DNA of 64,000 nt, taken from contig MNCI01016599.1 of NCBI GenBank assembly GCA_015680685.1, positions 74,517-138,516 on the forward strand. Reading direction: 5' to 3'. Positions within the stretch are counted from its first letter, which is position 1, and each line of letters starts with the position of its first letter. Positions 33,501 through 46,358 of this stretch are shown one piece after another. The notes below the pieces were generated by a model. That model was not told where the DNA came from. It saw only the letters and a program-made list of their open reading frames with translations, and did no database searches. Source of the stretch: Gnetum montanum. Taxonomy: Eukaryota; Streptophyta; Gnetopsida; Gnetales; Gnetaceae. A program made the position numbers and the translations under genes.

Positions 33501-34735
33501 ATGTCTAGCAATAAACCTACGAATAAATTGTAATCTACCTTGCAGTCCCTAAGGCTCCTTAAGGTTAGTAAGTGCTACCAAGTTGGATATGGCCTTAACC
33601 TTGTTAGGATCAACATGTATTCCTACTTCAAATACAACAAAGCTAAGCATCTTACCAGTTTTGATATCAAAGATACACTTCTTAGGGTTGAGCCTAAGTT
33701 CATATTTAAGACATTGCTTAAGTACAAGGTCTAGGTCATGTGTATGATTATTGGCCACTTTAGTCTTAATAGCTATATAATCTATGTAATTGTTCAATAG
33801 TTCTAGCATGTAATCACTAAAGATGTATGCCATGGCTCTTTGGTAGGTTGCTTTCACTTTCTTTAGACCAAAGGGCATCATGGTATAGTAAAAGGTATCC
33901 CAATAGATCATGAATGCTATGCTAAGCTAATGTTTTGGGTTGATCCTAATCTAGTTGTATTTCAAGAACCCATCCATGAAGGATAATAAGACATGCCCAA
34001 CTGTAGTATCAATAAGTTGATCAATACTAGGTAAATGAAAGTCATCCTTGATGGTTGCCTTACTTAGATCTCAAAAATTGATGCAAATGCAAAGACTCAC
34101 AATTTTCTTAAGGACTACCACTATATTAAACACCCATTCCATGTAATCAATAGCTCTAATGAAACTAATTTGGTATAGCCTTTTGATCACATCACAAATT
34201 GCTAGTGCTAAATCAAGTCTAATCTTGCAAACATTTTACATGACTAGTCTAATGCTAGGATCAAGTATGATGTTGTGTTGGACTAAACATAGGTCAAGAC
34301 TTGGCATATCCTCATATGACTAGGCAAAAACCATAATTTTATCTTGTAGGACCTTAGTAATGTCTTAAGCCCATTGAGATTCCAATGAGAAACTTAGCTT
34401 TACAATTTTCTCCTTACTATTATGTGTTGTAATAGGAACCTCAAGTAGAGAGCCTTCAATAATGTCACTAGCCTCTAGGTGAAGGATCTTAACTAGATTT
34501 TTAAGCCATTCTAGAGGTGTCTCTATTAAGGCAATATGGACAACAAGACTCTCAAGCTTAAGATCTAGGCAATCATGGTCAATACACCATTCAACATAAC
34601 CATGAGGTTTACTTAGGCTTAAAGGAAAACTAATATACTTCCAAGTACTCATATTGCAATCATGCATGTCAGCCATAAGCACATTAAGTGGCACCTTGGT
34701 TAAGATGTGCAAATAATGCCAAAATGCTATGAAAT
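33501..34735 (-). pseudogene. Reverse transcriptase of B1 with lead-in region
   Basis: The lead-in (34735-34200, - strand) shows EVPITTHNSKEKIVKLSFSL, AWSYEDMP-like and HNIILDPSIRLV. RT then has LSKATIKDDFHLPSIDQLID, LLSFMDGF, MPFGLKKVKATYQRAMAYIF and the active-site box as NYIDYIAIKT (33911-33549). The second catalytic Asp is Tyr here (YVDD expected), while B2 keeps YVDD, so B1 is catalytically dead even apart from its stops. Just upstream of the lead-in the - strand reads TTTTATTTGCATAATTTCATAG, a plausible intron 3' end. Ogre-type elements are known to splice between protease and RT. Confidence 0.8.
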
Positions 34736-36330
34736 TATGCAAATAAAATGCAAACTAGTTTATACAAGGTTGCAGGAGGTAAACATAATGTAACAAGGCC
34801 ATATAACGATCAAAAAAGGGTCCAAAAAGTGTAATAAGGTGAAGCATAAAAAATAAAGCCAAAATTAATCAACAAAGACTACAATCTTACTAGTTTTAGG
34901 CCTTGGTAGGCCATGGTTTTAGTTTTAGGCCTTAGTAGATCATGGTTACATGGTGTCAAATAGTGGTCAAGAAAGGTCAAACCCCACCATTCAATACCAA
35001 TCAAAGGCTAAAAAAGGTTTTACAAAGGTCATAATAAATAAAATAAAATGAATCTAGGAAAACATGAAGCCATTTAGTGGCCATATGATCGCCAAGATGA
35101 TTAACAATGCAAAATAAGGATAAAAACAAATTGAAACATCTTGAAATAAGATCAAATCCATGAAAATGGGATGCATGTGCTAAAAATGGGCTAATATTCA
35201 GTTAAATAAGATTAAATTTTACTTATTTTAGGCCTTAGTTAGCCATGCTTTAAGGCTACTAGGGTGCTAGATGAGTTTAGACATTAATCAAGACTATTTT
35301 GAGGCTATTTGACCTAAAAAGTAAGGGTTTTAGGGTATGCACACTGTACCCAGGCTACATTTACACTAGCCAACATGGGTGAGGCATCCATGCAATTTAC
35401 TAATGGTTCACATGGCTAGCACAGTGGATTGGGAAGGTAATAAGTTAATTATGTGATCAAGTTCAATCCCTAGGAACTACTATTAAAGCCTAAAAGTTTT
35501 ATACACACTAGATCCATGCTAGATAGCATGGGCCTAGTGTGGATACCAATGAAAATAGGTTTCATGGCATCCAAAGAATCAAAATTGGGATCTAGGGCTT
35601 TCCTAAGGTAGAGCAGGGCTAGATCTATCAAGATTAATCATTTTGGAGGTCGAAAATGGCCAAAAGGTAGTTTTAAAGTTATACCATCTATATCCATGTT
35701 GGCTAGCACAAATGGAAGGGGCCTTAGCATGGATGAACTAGATTTGGACTATAATGGGACCAAACAAGTTTGGATTTGCAATCAGAACAAGGTTTTTGCA
35801 ATTGTGCATTCCCAAATTAATATTTGAGGTCATTTAATAAGGTAGTATCCATGCTAGGGCCATGCTAGCTATCATGGATCTAGCATGGATGAATGGAAGT
35901 GCTCTTGCTTTTTAGTCTTGGCATGGTTTTAGGAGCAAAGTAACTAAGTTTTTAGGCTAGGGCTAGAAACAGTGATGCCCAAAGTTTTTGGTCAAATTTG
36001 GCTATGTTCAAAGGTTGTTCAAGGTCATGCATGATTATCCTTACCATATCTAGGCTAGTTAGTGTTGATCTAGCATGGATGAGGGGGCCTAGTCTATTTC
36101 ATGGTCAAACTAGTGCAAACTAGGGGATATGAAATTATAGGCTTTGCTAGCATAAGTTTTTGGGCTTTAGGGATGTTGATCTAGTGAAAAAAGTGGAAAG
36201 GCAAACCACCCATGCTAGATCCACACTACCTAGCATGAATCAAGCCTTCCCCATCATGCATACCTTAGGATATTATATCTAGGCAAGTTTCAATAGCAAA
36301 TCGACTATGCATGTCATCCCCCAGGGTTGC
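34736..36330. repeat. Spacer and degenerate tandem repeats of B1, left of A2
   Basis: 34890-34940 and 35225-35240 carry TAGTTTTAGGCCTTGGTAGGCCATGG-type short repeats. From about 35500, copies of a block like CCATGCTAGATCCACACTACCTAGCATG recur near 35515, 35690, 35850, 36050 and 36211, spaced 156-200 bp. The same block continues after A2. No coding signal. Confidence 0.6.
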
Positions 36331-37107
36331 TAATGAGCTACGATATTGCATAAGCGATATCGTAGCCCATCGCTAGTTCTATAAATAAGAGGTGGCTTTC
36401 TCTTTTTTACTCATCTAGCTCTAGACCCTTAGCCAAACTATAGTAGTTTTACCATTCCAGAGTTAGAATAATTTCCATGTGCCTGCAGTAGGAGTCTCAA
36501 AATGAATAGATCTTTATTCGAGCAAATTGTACCTAAGCACATATTTGTGTATGGTAATAAAGACGAACTTTCTAATAAACCTTGTAGCATGTGGACTAAG
36601 CTAAATAGGAATTAATTATTGTTAAATGTTTAAATGCTTTCTTAGACAATTAATCTCTCTCAACCCTTGACTCTCCTAGTTAAGTGCATTCAATATGACT
36701 GCTTCAAGCACCTGTGCAATGCTTGGTAACTTAGTAACGAATAGCATTTCATAATCCCAGTAGCATTACACTGGTTCAGGGTGTGTATGGCAAGTGGGAA
36801 TGGATACTACTGCTAGGATACTTAGAACTTGGTTAGCGAATAGTTAATGAAAGTTAGTTAGTTAGTCTCTTCACCCTTCCCTCTTAGCATAAGGCATTAA
36901 AAAGATAAAAGACATAAAAATTATATACCTCAAACTTACTTAATCATACAACCATGACAATACAGGTAAGTTTGGGAAGACAACAATTGATCAACCTTAA
37001 GTATTTCATTAGGATGCATAAGCACTTAGTCCTTGAAGTTTGACCAGATCGCATTTGAGATGCTCGTATTCGTATGGTTGAGTGTAGGGGTACCTCGTCA
37101 CTCATCA
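36331..37107 (+). repeat. 5' LTR of A2
   Basis: 777 bp; starts TAATGAG (decayed TGATGAG) and ends CTCATCA. One palindrome copy at 36342-36361 and TATAAATA at 36380-36387. The primer site follows one base later. Confidence 0.9.
36342..36387 (+). promoter_or_regulatory. Palindrome plus TATA box, A2 5' LTR
   Basis: GATATTGCATAAGCGATATC (36342-36361) is a decayed copy of the family-A palindrome. The TATA box follows 18 bp later. Confidence 0.55.
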
Positions 37108-37108
37108 T

Positions 37109-37126
37109 TGGTGCCATTTCCAGGGA
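37109..37126 (+). promoter_or_regulatory. Primer-binding site of A2, tRNA-Asp type
   Basis: TGGTGCCATTTCCAGGGA matches the complement of the plant tRNA-Asp(GUC) 3' end at 14 of 18 positions. The four differences are three transitions and one G-to-T. Confidence 0.8.
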
Positions 37127-37623
37127 CTTAGTTGTTTGTGTGCTACGTAGACCATAGGAAATCATTCACATCGTTGGAAGCTAGAATGAACCCTTAGGTT
37201 TGATAAAAGAAAAATAACATAACAGTAAACAGCACATCGAACAAGACAAAAATATCTTCTTCTTCACACAAAAGCACTTTACCGCCTAGTAATAATATAA
37301 GAGATAGTCGACGACACAACACACATAACCAAGAACCATTAGTTCCTCAACAATTCAGTGTGGTATATATTCATCATGATGAATATATACCCAACTTTAC
37401 CTTTACCTTCCATCAAGATGAACAACTATGTTGGAGAGACTTGGAGGGTAACATAGTGTTGCCTCCAAATAGAGCAACTCCCAACATGCTCCTTCATGTC
37501 CTTGCATGAATAGGCATATCACAATTATATGCAAAGTATGTTTCATGCAATTACCATGCAAGGGACTACCATCCCACAAAAGCACAATGTCAACAGGACT
37601 TGTAGCAGCAGAGTTACTATACA

Positions 37624-39590
37624 TTGTTGAAGGGCAAAAGACCCCATAATGCTCCACCCGTCTTAAGTGAAATTGAGGGTGGTGAACCTATTTTGATGGG
37701 TTCTCCACAAAACAATGTTCCCCCTCCTAATCATGGTGAGGAGGTGGTGTATCAGAACCTTCACTCCATGATTCACAACTCTAGTTTTAATTTCCACAAA
37801 CACCAAGTATTCAACAAGGGAACACAAACACATGATAAGGGTAGGCAGTTTGATTGTCATCACGATTGGGGCCAGGATCACCGAAGAGAAGATAGAAAAC
37901 ATCATCATGATGTTTCTCCTTCTTCTTCACCTTCATCATCCCATTCACCCTCTCCTTCAATATTAGGACGCAGCCATAAGAAACCTAACTGTGAGGATAA
38001 GGGTAAGCAAACTAAGAAACCTTGACGAGAGAGTCGAGAGCGAGGACGAGGGCATTCTAGGGAATCACGGCATGGAAGAATGGAAAGTAGGAAACTACGT
38101 AGACATCACAGACACTATGAATGAAATGACCATGAAGAACCCTTACTTGCAACCTGAAGCATGTTAGACATCACAGAGGCTATTAGAATCCCTACAAGGC
38201 ACCAAAAAGATAGTAGGATTAAGAGATTAGACATGAATAACATCCCATGATTTGAAGGGGGATACAACACTAAACCTCATAACCACTTACAAGCATTTCA
38301 CAATGCATGTGCCTTGTAGAATATTGAGAATGAATGGAAAAAGCTAAAATTATTCCCAAGGATACTAGTAAAAGAAGCGGAAAGCTGGTACCGGTCCTTA
38401 GAACTGGAAAACATTCGAAGGTGGAGTATGATGCTAGAACTATTCAATGATAAGTGTCAAATGTACTCCTGGGTGTCCAACCTATGAGAGCAAATCCAAG
38501 GATGGAAGCAGGGAACTCATGAACCCTTGGATGCTGCCATGGGCTGATATTTCACACTGCTACATCGTTGCCTGGGCCATGGTTACTCGCAATAGGATCA
38601 ACTATGCCATCTCATAGATGGACTTAGGCATGAAACTAGGAGAACACTTGGAACAAATGCCTAAGGAAGATTATCAAAGCTTAGGTCCCATCAGATCCAT
38701 AGATTTTTGAAGCAAGTAGCTAAGGAAGAAGGAGGGCTACACAAGAGAGAAAGTGCAGAAGAGTACAACCGCAATCCTTCCCTCTGAAAAAGGGGAGTGA
38801 GATTCTGTGAGGAGGAAGAAGACTCACCACTTGAAGAGATGGTAAATAGGAAAACCTTGCCACTTCAGAAATTAACAACAAAAGTGTCAACTAAGGTAGA
38901 TCAAATGTGGAACTCCTTAGATAGTAGATTTGAAACCATTCTAAAAATCATAGAGGAGTCTAAGGAGCGAAGTAGTGACTATCATAGAAAGAGAAAGAGG
39001 GATTTGGACCATGCACGTTACAAATGTAAGGGTAAAATGGCTATCATGGAAGAGGTTGTGGATTCTAATACGGACAATGATGGTGGATGTGAGATATGCT
39101 AGTATGACCATCCTAAGGAATGTTACCCAGTAATCTTACACCTGCAAGTGTCTAGGATGTATGCACTTAACCCATGACTTAACCCCGATGATTACCTTAT
39201 CCCTAAGGTAACTTGAGGTAGTTCCACCAACCGTTAACATATTATCCAAGTGAAACTCCATCACAACTTATTAAGCAATACTAGCAATGGCAATATGCAT
39301 AGTCATGGGGGATGCCACCATCTAGACAACAATACCCTTACTGGCAACCAAATCCATATGGCTATTACATGCAACAACCAATCTCTCCATGTGACTCTGT
39401 CAGTCACATGACCCCACAATGTCACTACCAAGCTCAAGAGTACTATAGGACTCTTTCTCCTAGGGGGAGACACACCACATGCATACCATCCTTTGAATCC
39501 ATCTACAACTCTCACACCGATAGCTCCACTACCACTTTCTTCAGCAATGCAAGGGGAACTTCCCACTCAACCGCAACAACGCAATGCAAC
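37624..39590 (+). pseudogene. Gag of A2
   Basis: An N-terminal His/Ser-rich hydrophilic stretch is open at 37624-38025. The gag core follows with KPHNHLQAFHNACAL, LKLFPRILVKEAESWYRSLE (38345-38405) and a DQLCHLIDGLRHETR-like motif, matching the Retrotransposon gag fold. A long open stretch (38797-39102) follows, with EEDSPLEEMVNRK, helical KVDQMWNSLDSRFETILKII and basic YHRKRKRDLDHARYKCKGK. It ends near a zinc-knuckle-like CEIC..DHPKEC (about 39090-39123). It packages RNA in the particle. Stops and shifts occur throughout, so the exact start is not known. Confidence 0.7.
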
Positions 39591-40291
39591 GAGCTGTAAA
39601 CCTTCAACCTGCTACCAATTCTGATAACCATACAAGGAGAAGACCTTTCTTCAGAACCAATAGTCCAAAAAAGCTCTCACAACCACAAGCAGTTGAGCCT
39701 CTGAACATTCCTCCATCAAATAAGGCTTTGGAGGTCCCTTCAAATCAAAAAAAAATCTTAACGCACACAGTTATGTTAACACATACCGTCACTAACAGGA
39801 TTAAGGAGGGCCACCTTCCCAAGAAATTCTCTGATCCTAAAAGCCCTTTAATTTATCTCCAAGTCCCTAGGAATGAACCTTGTAAAGCTCTTCTAGACTC
39901 AAGTTCTGGAGTCAACTTGATATCGCAAGAAATGTATAAAGCCTAGAACCTACCTCCACTAGAGAAGAGAAATATTCGCTTAGAGCTTGCTGACTAGTCC
40001 ATCACTATTCCCTTGGGATTGATGGAGGATATCGTTACCACTGTGTGTGGTTGGTCATACCTAGCTAATTTCCTAGTGATACAAGTCAACAATGACAAAG
40101 GGGACTTCCCAATAATAATGGGAAGGGCATGGCTAAGTACCATGAATGCATGCCTAGGAATCCACAATCTTTCCCTAGAAATATTTAAGGAAAACACTTG
40201 CGAGAAGATCGATAAGAAGAAAGTTCCATGCATCACATACAGTGATACAGGGTGTGACTGCATACAAGAATGTTCAACATTGCCTACATGA
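39591..40291 (+). pseudogene. Retropepsin of A2
   Basis: The + strand reading shows PLIYLQVPRNEPCKALLDSS, with the active site as LLDSSSGVNLIS (39888-39925): D-S-S replaces the usual D-S/T-G, which should abolish activity. The second half reads LVIQVNNDKGDFPIIMGRAW and ACLGIHNLSLEI (40070-40190). A frameshift or stop near 39945 separates the halves. The protease cuts Gag. No RT follows, so this is the last enzyme encoded by A2. Confidence 0.7.
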
Positions 40292-42574
40292 AACCAGTGT
40301 GCACCAGAGGTTAACATACAAAGGTTCCTGTATGTAGCAACCACACAACAAAAAGACACCTAATGGTTGATGGCTAATCGAGAGAGCAACTCATCAATAT
40401 GCATGGAACTAATTGGGGGATCAACATGCTCCCAAATGGAAAGCATAGATGCACTAGAGCAAGAGTGTCGCCAACTTTCAACCCTTAACCTGAAAACATC
40501 CATTGAGGGAAGTTGGAAACTCCTAAACAATTCAAACAAATGCTCCAATAGGAGAATACTAGTCTGTGTGCAACAAACCTAACCTTATCATGAACCTAGA
40601 ATGGTCCATGAATAGAGCACATCAGAGAAAGAATGACCTCGCTCATGATTTCGAATCTCTCCCTTCCAACTTAGTCATGGGGGAGATGGCCACCTATGTT
40701 GATCACTCAAGACCCTCAGTTTCTTTTTTAAGTTTTTGATTTACACATTTTTTTTTTACAAATTTCCTTAACTTTTCTTATTTTTGTTTTACAACATCAT
40801 TCATACTCTTTCATTCCTTTGTGTATTTGTTTATTTTGTTTAGTTTTTCACCTAATAAGTGCTCCTAAAGATGGTATGAACTGTATTCCATTGATTGCTA
40901 ATGTTTGGTTTTTACCTTTGAGTGATAATGTTGATACTAAGGTATGGTTCTTTTGATATAATAGGCAATGAGTCCACATCATCCATACATCCATAAATTT
41001 TTATGGTCTCACTTGGCTTGGAACTGTATAGTCATCTTTCTCAATAATAAGAACTATCAACGAATTGGTGACTGGGTATTTCTCAAACTAAGGAAGGACT
41101 CCAAGGATTGAAAAGGGTGTGAATTTAAGAGAACTTGATGCACTTGTGCTGGCCATTCTCTTGGGTGCTTGGATGTATCTTCTTAAGTTTTCCTTACCAT
41201 TCCGACATTGCTCCATTATCAGAAAGCTGAGCTAATAAAAATAATAAGTCTTTGCATGTTGTGGGTCTCATGCAAAACACACACACAAAAAAAGTGAGAA
41301 TTCAAAGCACACCCCTTAGATGAAATAATCATATAGGCTACAAGCACTAGTTATGAAACTAAAATAAACATGTTCCCTATAACTAAGGCCCTTCTTGCTT
41401 CCTACTTTCTCCTCTTTCGTTTCATCAAAATGGTGGTGGCTTTGTGTGGAGGCATTCATGTTACTTCAGGTGGATGGATTGGCCAAATGTATTAATGTGA
41501 AGTCACTGGATGTGGTTTGTTTGAGGCTGGATTTAGAATGAGATCTACTAAGTCACATTAACTATTAATGCACAAGGGGCTATACACCACCTTGTTCTTG
41601 AGACTCCATTCCATTCTCTTCTTTCCATCCTTCTTTCTCCATTTTTCACCTCATTGCTGGTTGTATCAATAGTCCATATTTTGGTTGATGCATTGTTTTC
41701 TTTTTGGTAAACTCTTATGGTTAAGAATTTAACTCTTGCTCCAAATGACATTTCTAGAGCCTACAAACTTTTTGAATGTGGGATTGTTAGGGCATTAAAG
41801 GGCATGAGCCTTCTTTGGGGATGACCCACTGGCATTCCTATTTATTGCATCCATTAATTTCTTTTCCTTAAACATGTTTGCAATCACCATTTATTTTGTT
41901 CATCTCCATCTTTGACATCCATTTTATCAGTGTTGCCATTGTTTCTTTTTCTCCATCTTTCTTATTCCTTCTCCTTTTCCATTCTCTTGCTACTAGAGGT
42001 TCGCTCTTAGTCATGGGGGACATGGTCCAATTTTTTCAATTTTCTCTTAACCCCTACACCTCAAGTAGTCACCAGCATTATATCTCTAGATTCGCATTAG
42101 TCATATCACAACTCAGCCAAAGGACCTTACAATGAGACAAGGTATTAATTTCATTGTGATTCATTTACCCTCACTAATATAAGACTATGTTGTGTGTGCA
42201 GATGACAATCATACACCAGTGGATGGGATCTTGAGGAAACACTTGGAATGGACTGGTGTTGAAGCAGTTATGCAAGGAACAAGATTGATGGTGCGGTTAT
42301 GGATGAACAATGGAAGGTGCAATCTTGGCATTGGAAACAATAGACATCTTCTTTTCTCTCTCTCTTCTCTCTGAGCTGTCAAATAAGGCTGAATGTCAAA
42401 TGTGTATAGTGTTCACTCTTGTTGTCATGAACACTAATTTTGTCATGTTTTGTAATGATGATCTATTCACATGTCACCCCATTCACCATTAGTATCATTC
42501 AAGTCAATAATCCCATACCTTCTCAGTATTTTGTAAGAAACTCAAGGATGAGTTTTCATTCATTCATGTGGGTA
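40292..42574 (+). other. Pol-less 3' region of A2 with duplicated polypurine motifs
   Basis: No RT, RNase H or integrase motif is readable on either strand. CTTAGTCATGGGGGAGATGG (40671-40690) and CTTAGTCATGGGGGACATGG (42006-42025) are near-copies of the pre-LTR tract. At 42187-42204 TGTGTGTGCAG joins an ATG, parallel to the splice-acceptor-like site before the 3' ORF of A1. A short reading MTIIHQWMGS follows, then stops. The tract before the 3' LTR (42562-42574) is decayed. Confidence 0.6.
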
Positions 42575-43371
42575 TGATAAGCCACGATATCGTGTCGACC
42601 CCTGCAATATCGCGTACGTGATATCGCACCCGGTCGCTAGTTCTATAAATAAGAGGTGACTTTTCCTTGTTTACTCATCTAGATCTAGACCCTTAGCCAA
42701 ACTATAGTAGTTTTACCATTCCAAAGTTAGAATAATTTCCATGTGCCTATAGTAGGAGTCTCAAAGTGAACAAATCTTTATTTGAGAAAATTGTACCTGA
42801 GCACACATTTGTGTACAGCAATAAAAACCAACTTTCTGATAAACCTTATAGCATGTGGACCAAGCTAAATAGGAATTAATTATTGTTAAATGTTTAAATT
42901 CTTTCTTAGATAATTAATCTCTCTCAACCCTTGACTCTCCTAGTTAAGTGCATTCAATATGACTACTTCAAGCACCTGTGCAATGCTTGGCAACTTAGTA
43001 ACGAATAGCATTTCGTAATCCCAGCAAGGTTGCACTAGTTCAAGGTGTGTGCAGTAAGTGGGAATGGATATTGGTGCTAGGATACTTAGAACTTAGTTAG
43101 CGAATAGTTAATGAAAGTTAATCACTTAGTCTCTTCACCCTTCCCTCTTAGCATAAGGCATTAAAAAGATAAAACATATAAAAATTATATACCTCAAACT
43201 TACTTAACCATACAACTGTGACAATACAGGTAACTTTGGGAAGACAATGATTGATCAACCTTAAGTGTTCCATTAGGGCATGTAAGCACTTAGTCCTTGG
43301 AGTTCAACCGGATCATGTGTGAGACACTCATATTAATATGGTTCAATGTAGGGGTACCTCACCACTCATTA
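42575..43371 (+). repeat. 3' LTR of A2
   Basis: 797 bp, TGATAAG...CTCATTA. One good palindrome at 42606-42625, an extra half-copy at about 42585-42595, and TATAAAT at 42644-42650. Confidence 0.9.
42606..42650 (+). promoter_or_regulatory. Palindrome plus TATA box, A2 3' LTR
   Basis: AATATCGCGTACGTGATATC is two substitutions from the perfect palindrome. The TATA box lies 18 bp downstream, the same spacing as in the 5' LTR. Confidence 0.6.
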
Positions 43372-43911
43372 GTTGCCAATATCAAGGGCCAATGTTTAGG
43401 ATCAAAATTTGGTAGTTTTGAAGGTTATTAGATGGCTTTTGAAGCTACCCCTCTAAATCTAGCATGGACGATCCAAGGGGATCAAAAATTTTGGCTATTT
43501 TAGATTGATTATGCAAAGTAAGATGTCTTTCAAAGGTGCTAATAGGGTTCTAAGTTGAAGATGGCACAAGTTAGAGTCTTTTTTATGCATTTGTAACCCC
43601 CTCATGAACTTTCCTTGATGCATCCATGCTAGATCCACATTGCCCAGCATGGGTGAGGGGGGTGCTTAATGTGGGAGTGAAAAAAAATCATGAAATGGGG
43701 TCAGTTTAGGCAAGTTTTGACTACCAAAGTCTCTAAGACGGTTGGGTTGTCAACACAAGTTAATTTCAATTCAAATCTTGTGAGTTTTTGGTCATACCCC
43801 TTTCATCCAAATTGAGGCTACATTGCCCAACATGGATAATGTTCCCCTTGCCCCAACATGGCTCCACTTGGATTCAGTTTGGCTATTTTTGACAAGATTC
43901 AATAGGGTTTC
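43372..43911. repeat. Continuation of B1 degenerate tandem array
   Basis: Two further units of the AGATCCACATTGCCCAGCATGG-type repeat lie near 43621 and 43805. It is bounded by A2 on the left and H on the right. Confidence 0.6.
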
Positions 43912-45106
43912 TGTTGGCGACCGTTTGGGACGCGACCGCCAACGAGTGTCCTCGAACAGGATTTAGGTGCCCGTTGGTCTCTGGCAACACCAAGGCCCAG
44001 ATACCTCCAAATAACTCAGTAGTTAATGTGAGTATGTGTGTGTGCTGTTGCGGCGTGCGGTTGTATGAAATGTGACAATTTCGTTGCGTGTGAACTACAA
44101 ATGACTTACTTTAAAGAGATTCAGCCAACTTTGCCAAGTACTGTGAGTTCTTGAAAATTTCCTATTTTGTTCAACTGCCTAGTCTACGCGGTCCTTATAA
44201 TACCTACTTGTAACAAATAAAATTTTGCAAAAACATTTGAGCACAACTCCGCAATCTACTCCTAATTTTCCCCAGAGAAAGAGATAGTTCCACAAGAAAA
44301 CTAGAAATAGAGCAAGATTCGATGGAAATAAGCAGAAAAGAAAAGAAAGCAGATTTGTGTAGACCTCAAATATTTAAACAAGGTAAAATGACACGAGTAA
44401 ACACTTCGCAATAAAGCTATTCCAAATTCAATATCTACGAATTGTTCAAACTTCCAAGGCTCAACCAAGCAATATCTTCAAGACAATCCTACTGTGCTAC
44501 CAAAAATCGCTGCGTAAACTACCACGTACGAGACTCCACTTTGACTAGACAATAGATGCCAACGATTGCATTCAAACAGAACCTTTAAAAGACTTGACAA
44601 TTTCTGATTGAAATAACACGGAAAATCACTTTAAAGATAAAGAAGCTATTCTGGTCCCATCAAAATACCAAAGATTCTCTGAACCCTCTTGACTACTAGA
44701 TTGTTCCACGGCGTGACTACAAACAGAGGCTCTCTTTCAACAACCCAATAGCAGTTCCCAAACGTTGCACAATAACGAAATTTACTACTAAAATGCTCTT
44801 AAGGCTTTTAAACACAAGCGCTTCTATGGCAAAATTTTAATAGAAATTTCTATCGGGCAACAAGAACAATAAGAGCAATCTAAAAATCCCAAAATTACTT
44901 GCCAAGGATGATACTATCTAAACCACTAGCTAAGCAATTTAAACAAAACAAAAAATGAAATGCATAACTCACAGGACCATGACAAAGAGGCTGAAATCTT
45001 TATTCTAGCAAGCCATCTTGCAAACAATCTTCTTTACAAATCTTCCAAGTGTGATGATGATGCTCCTCCTTGATGTGTGATGATCTTTTCTCCTTGACCC
45101 TTGAAG

Positions 45107-45118
45107 CCTATTTATAGG
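45107..45118 (-). promoter_or_regulatory. TATA box of solo LTR H
   Basis: CCTATAAATAGG on the - strand, itself nearly palindromic, followed by a transcribed-looking leader and a polyadenylation-type AATAAAG about 100 bp on. Confidence 0.6.
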
Positions 45119-46358
45119 ATTCCAAGGTAGGTAGGGAAGTTACATTTTTAAAAATATCTTACCTAACTTCTCTCCCAAGTAACTTGACTAACCAATTAGA
45201 AAATTGCTTGTCCAACAAGTTAGGAGGTTACTTGCCCAACAAGTTAGGTAAGTTACAACAATATTGGGTGGTTTCAACCACCAAAGAGATAAAAAGGTTA
45301 CAATTGACAAGTGTCCTTGGTGGTGGTTATCATAGAAAATTAAAATACAATCACTAAGTTGCATAGAAATACAAGCTATAGTTGCAACTTGTTCCATACA
45401 TATATATCCTCTTTATTTTGCTTTTTTCATGGCAATATGGGTGGTGGCGGTAGAATGGTATTATAAATCATGTAATCTTACCTTCAAAAACACATAAACA
45501 TTTTTCCAATAGGGCCCCTTTTATATCAGAGATTTGCCATCGGAAGCATGCCTTTCTTGCTGGTGTACAGTGCATGGAAGTTCTTGGCCATCTTCGGGAC
45601 GACATCGCTGAAGAGTTCAAAAATAATGCGGCCCTCCGGCTGCCGTCTTCCTTACCCTGCGCCTCCTTTTCCCTTCCGTTGCTCGATTTTATTATTTTGT
45701 TTCCTGCAGTACATTTGTGGATGCATGGGATAGAACCCAAAAAACATAGATTTGGATTTGGGTTTTTCTTTATGCATCCTGCATTTGCGTTGGTGCTGCC
45801 GTTATTGTTCTTAGTTGCCTTCGTGCACCCGCTGCCTGCGTGTTTTATGGGAGCCGTTTCCGGAATTACCCCTGCCGAAACAGACCCACGAATTCCCAAG
45901 AACACCCAAACAGAATCTATGAACAAGGCTGCGGTTTTCTGCAAATTTCAGAGCAAATTAGGGCCACGTTTTTCTGCAAATTTGGGCCTGAAACACCATA
46001 AAAATTTTGGCAACACTTCCAAACAACTTCAGAGCCTCTGAAATGGCTTCAAGCAGCCCACCATGGAGCGAGCAAGGTTCCCTGGGTGCCCACAAATCAC
46101 GGCGGCAAGTCTTGGTATCAAGAATCATCCATTTTAAGGTCAAAAAGTGGAATTTTGGCTAAGTACAATGTGCTCACGTTGTGTTTACGCTGCTCAGCGT
46201 AAGGATTAGTGTCACCAATATCCGGGGCCCTAAAACTAAGTCAAAACAAGCCAAAATCAAGCACAAGGACCCCCCATGACTTTTGCCAAGGTCCCCAGCG
46301 GTTCCCAATCTTTAGAAAATCAAGATTCGGGCATTAAATGAGGCGTTTTCGGCTGGTT

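Larger units (their letters stand above)
36331..43371 (+). mobile_element. Athila-like element A2, gag-protease only, with target duplication GTTGC
   Basis: 7041 bp with LTRs 36331-37107 and 42575-43371 and identical flanks GTTGC (36326-36330 and 43372-43376). The primer site at 37109-37126 is complementary to tRNA-Asp. Gag and protease are readable at 37624-40291. From 40300 to the 3' LTR there is no RT, RNase H or integrase, so it is a non-autonomous member that would need enzymes in trans. The LTRs differ at roughly 8% of sites by eye, mainly transitions, much less than those of B1 or D. It is inserted in the tandem array of B1. Confidence 0.92.

Noticed and set aside
37109-37126. Possible tRNA-Asp gene fragment (also at 17764-17781)
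   Set aside because: Only the 18 nt complementary to the tRNA 3' end are present, next to LTR ends. They are primer sites, not tRNA genes.
40292-42574. Search for a hidden RT or integrase in A2
   Set aside because: No RT, RNase H or integrase motif could be read in any frame of either strand.
45468-46041. Overlapping 155-158-codon open frames on both strands
   Set aside because: They lie in a GC-rich LTR part where stops are rare by composition, show no domain and overlap each other on opposite strands. Mentioned only as a possible captured sequence.
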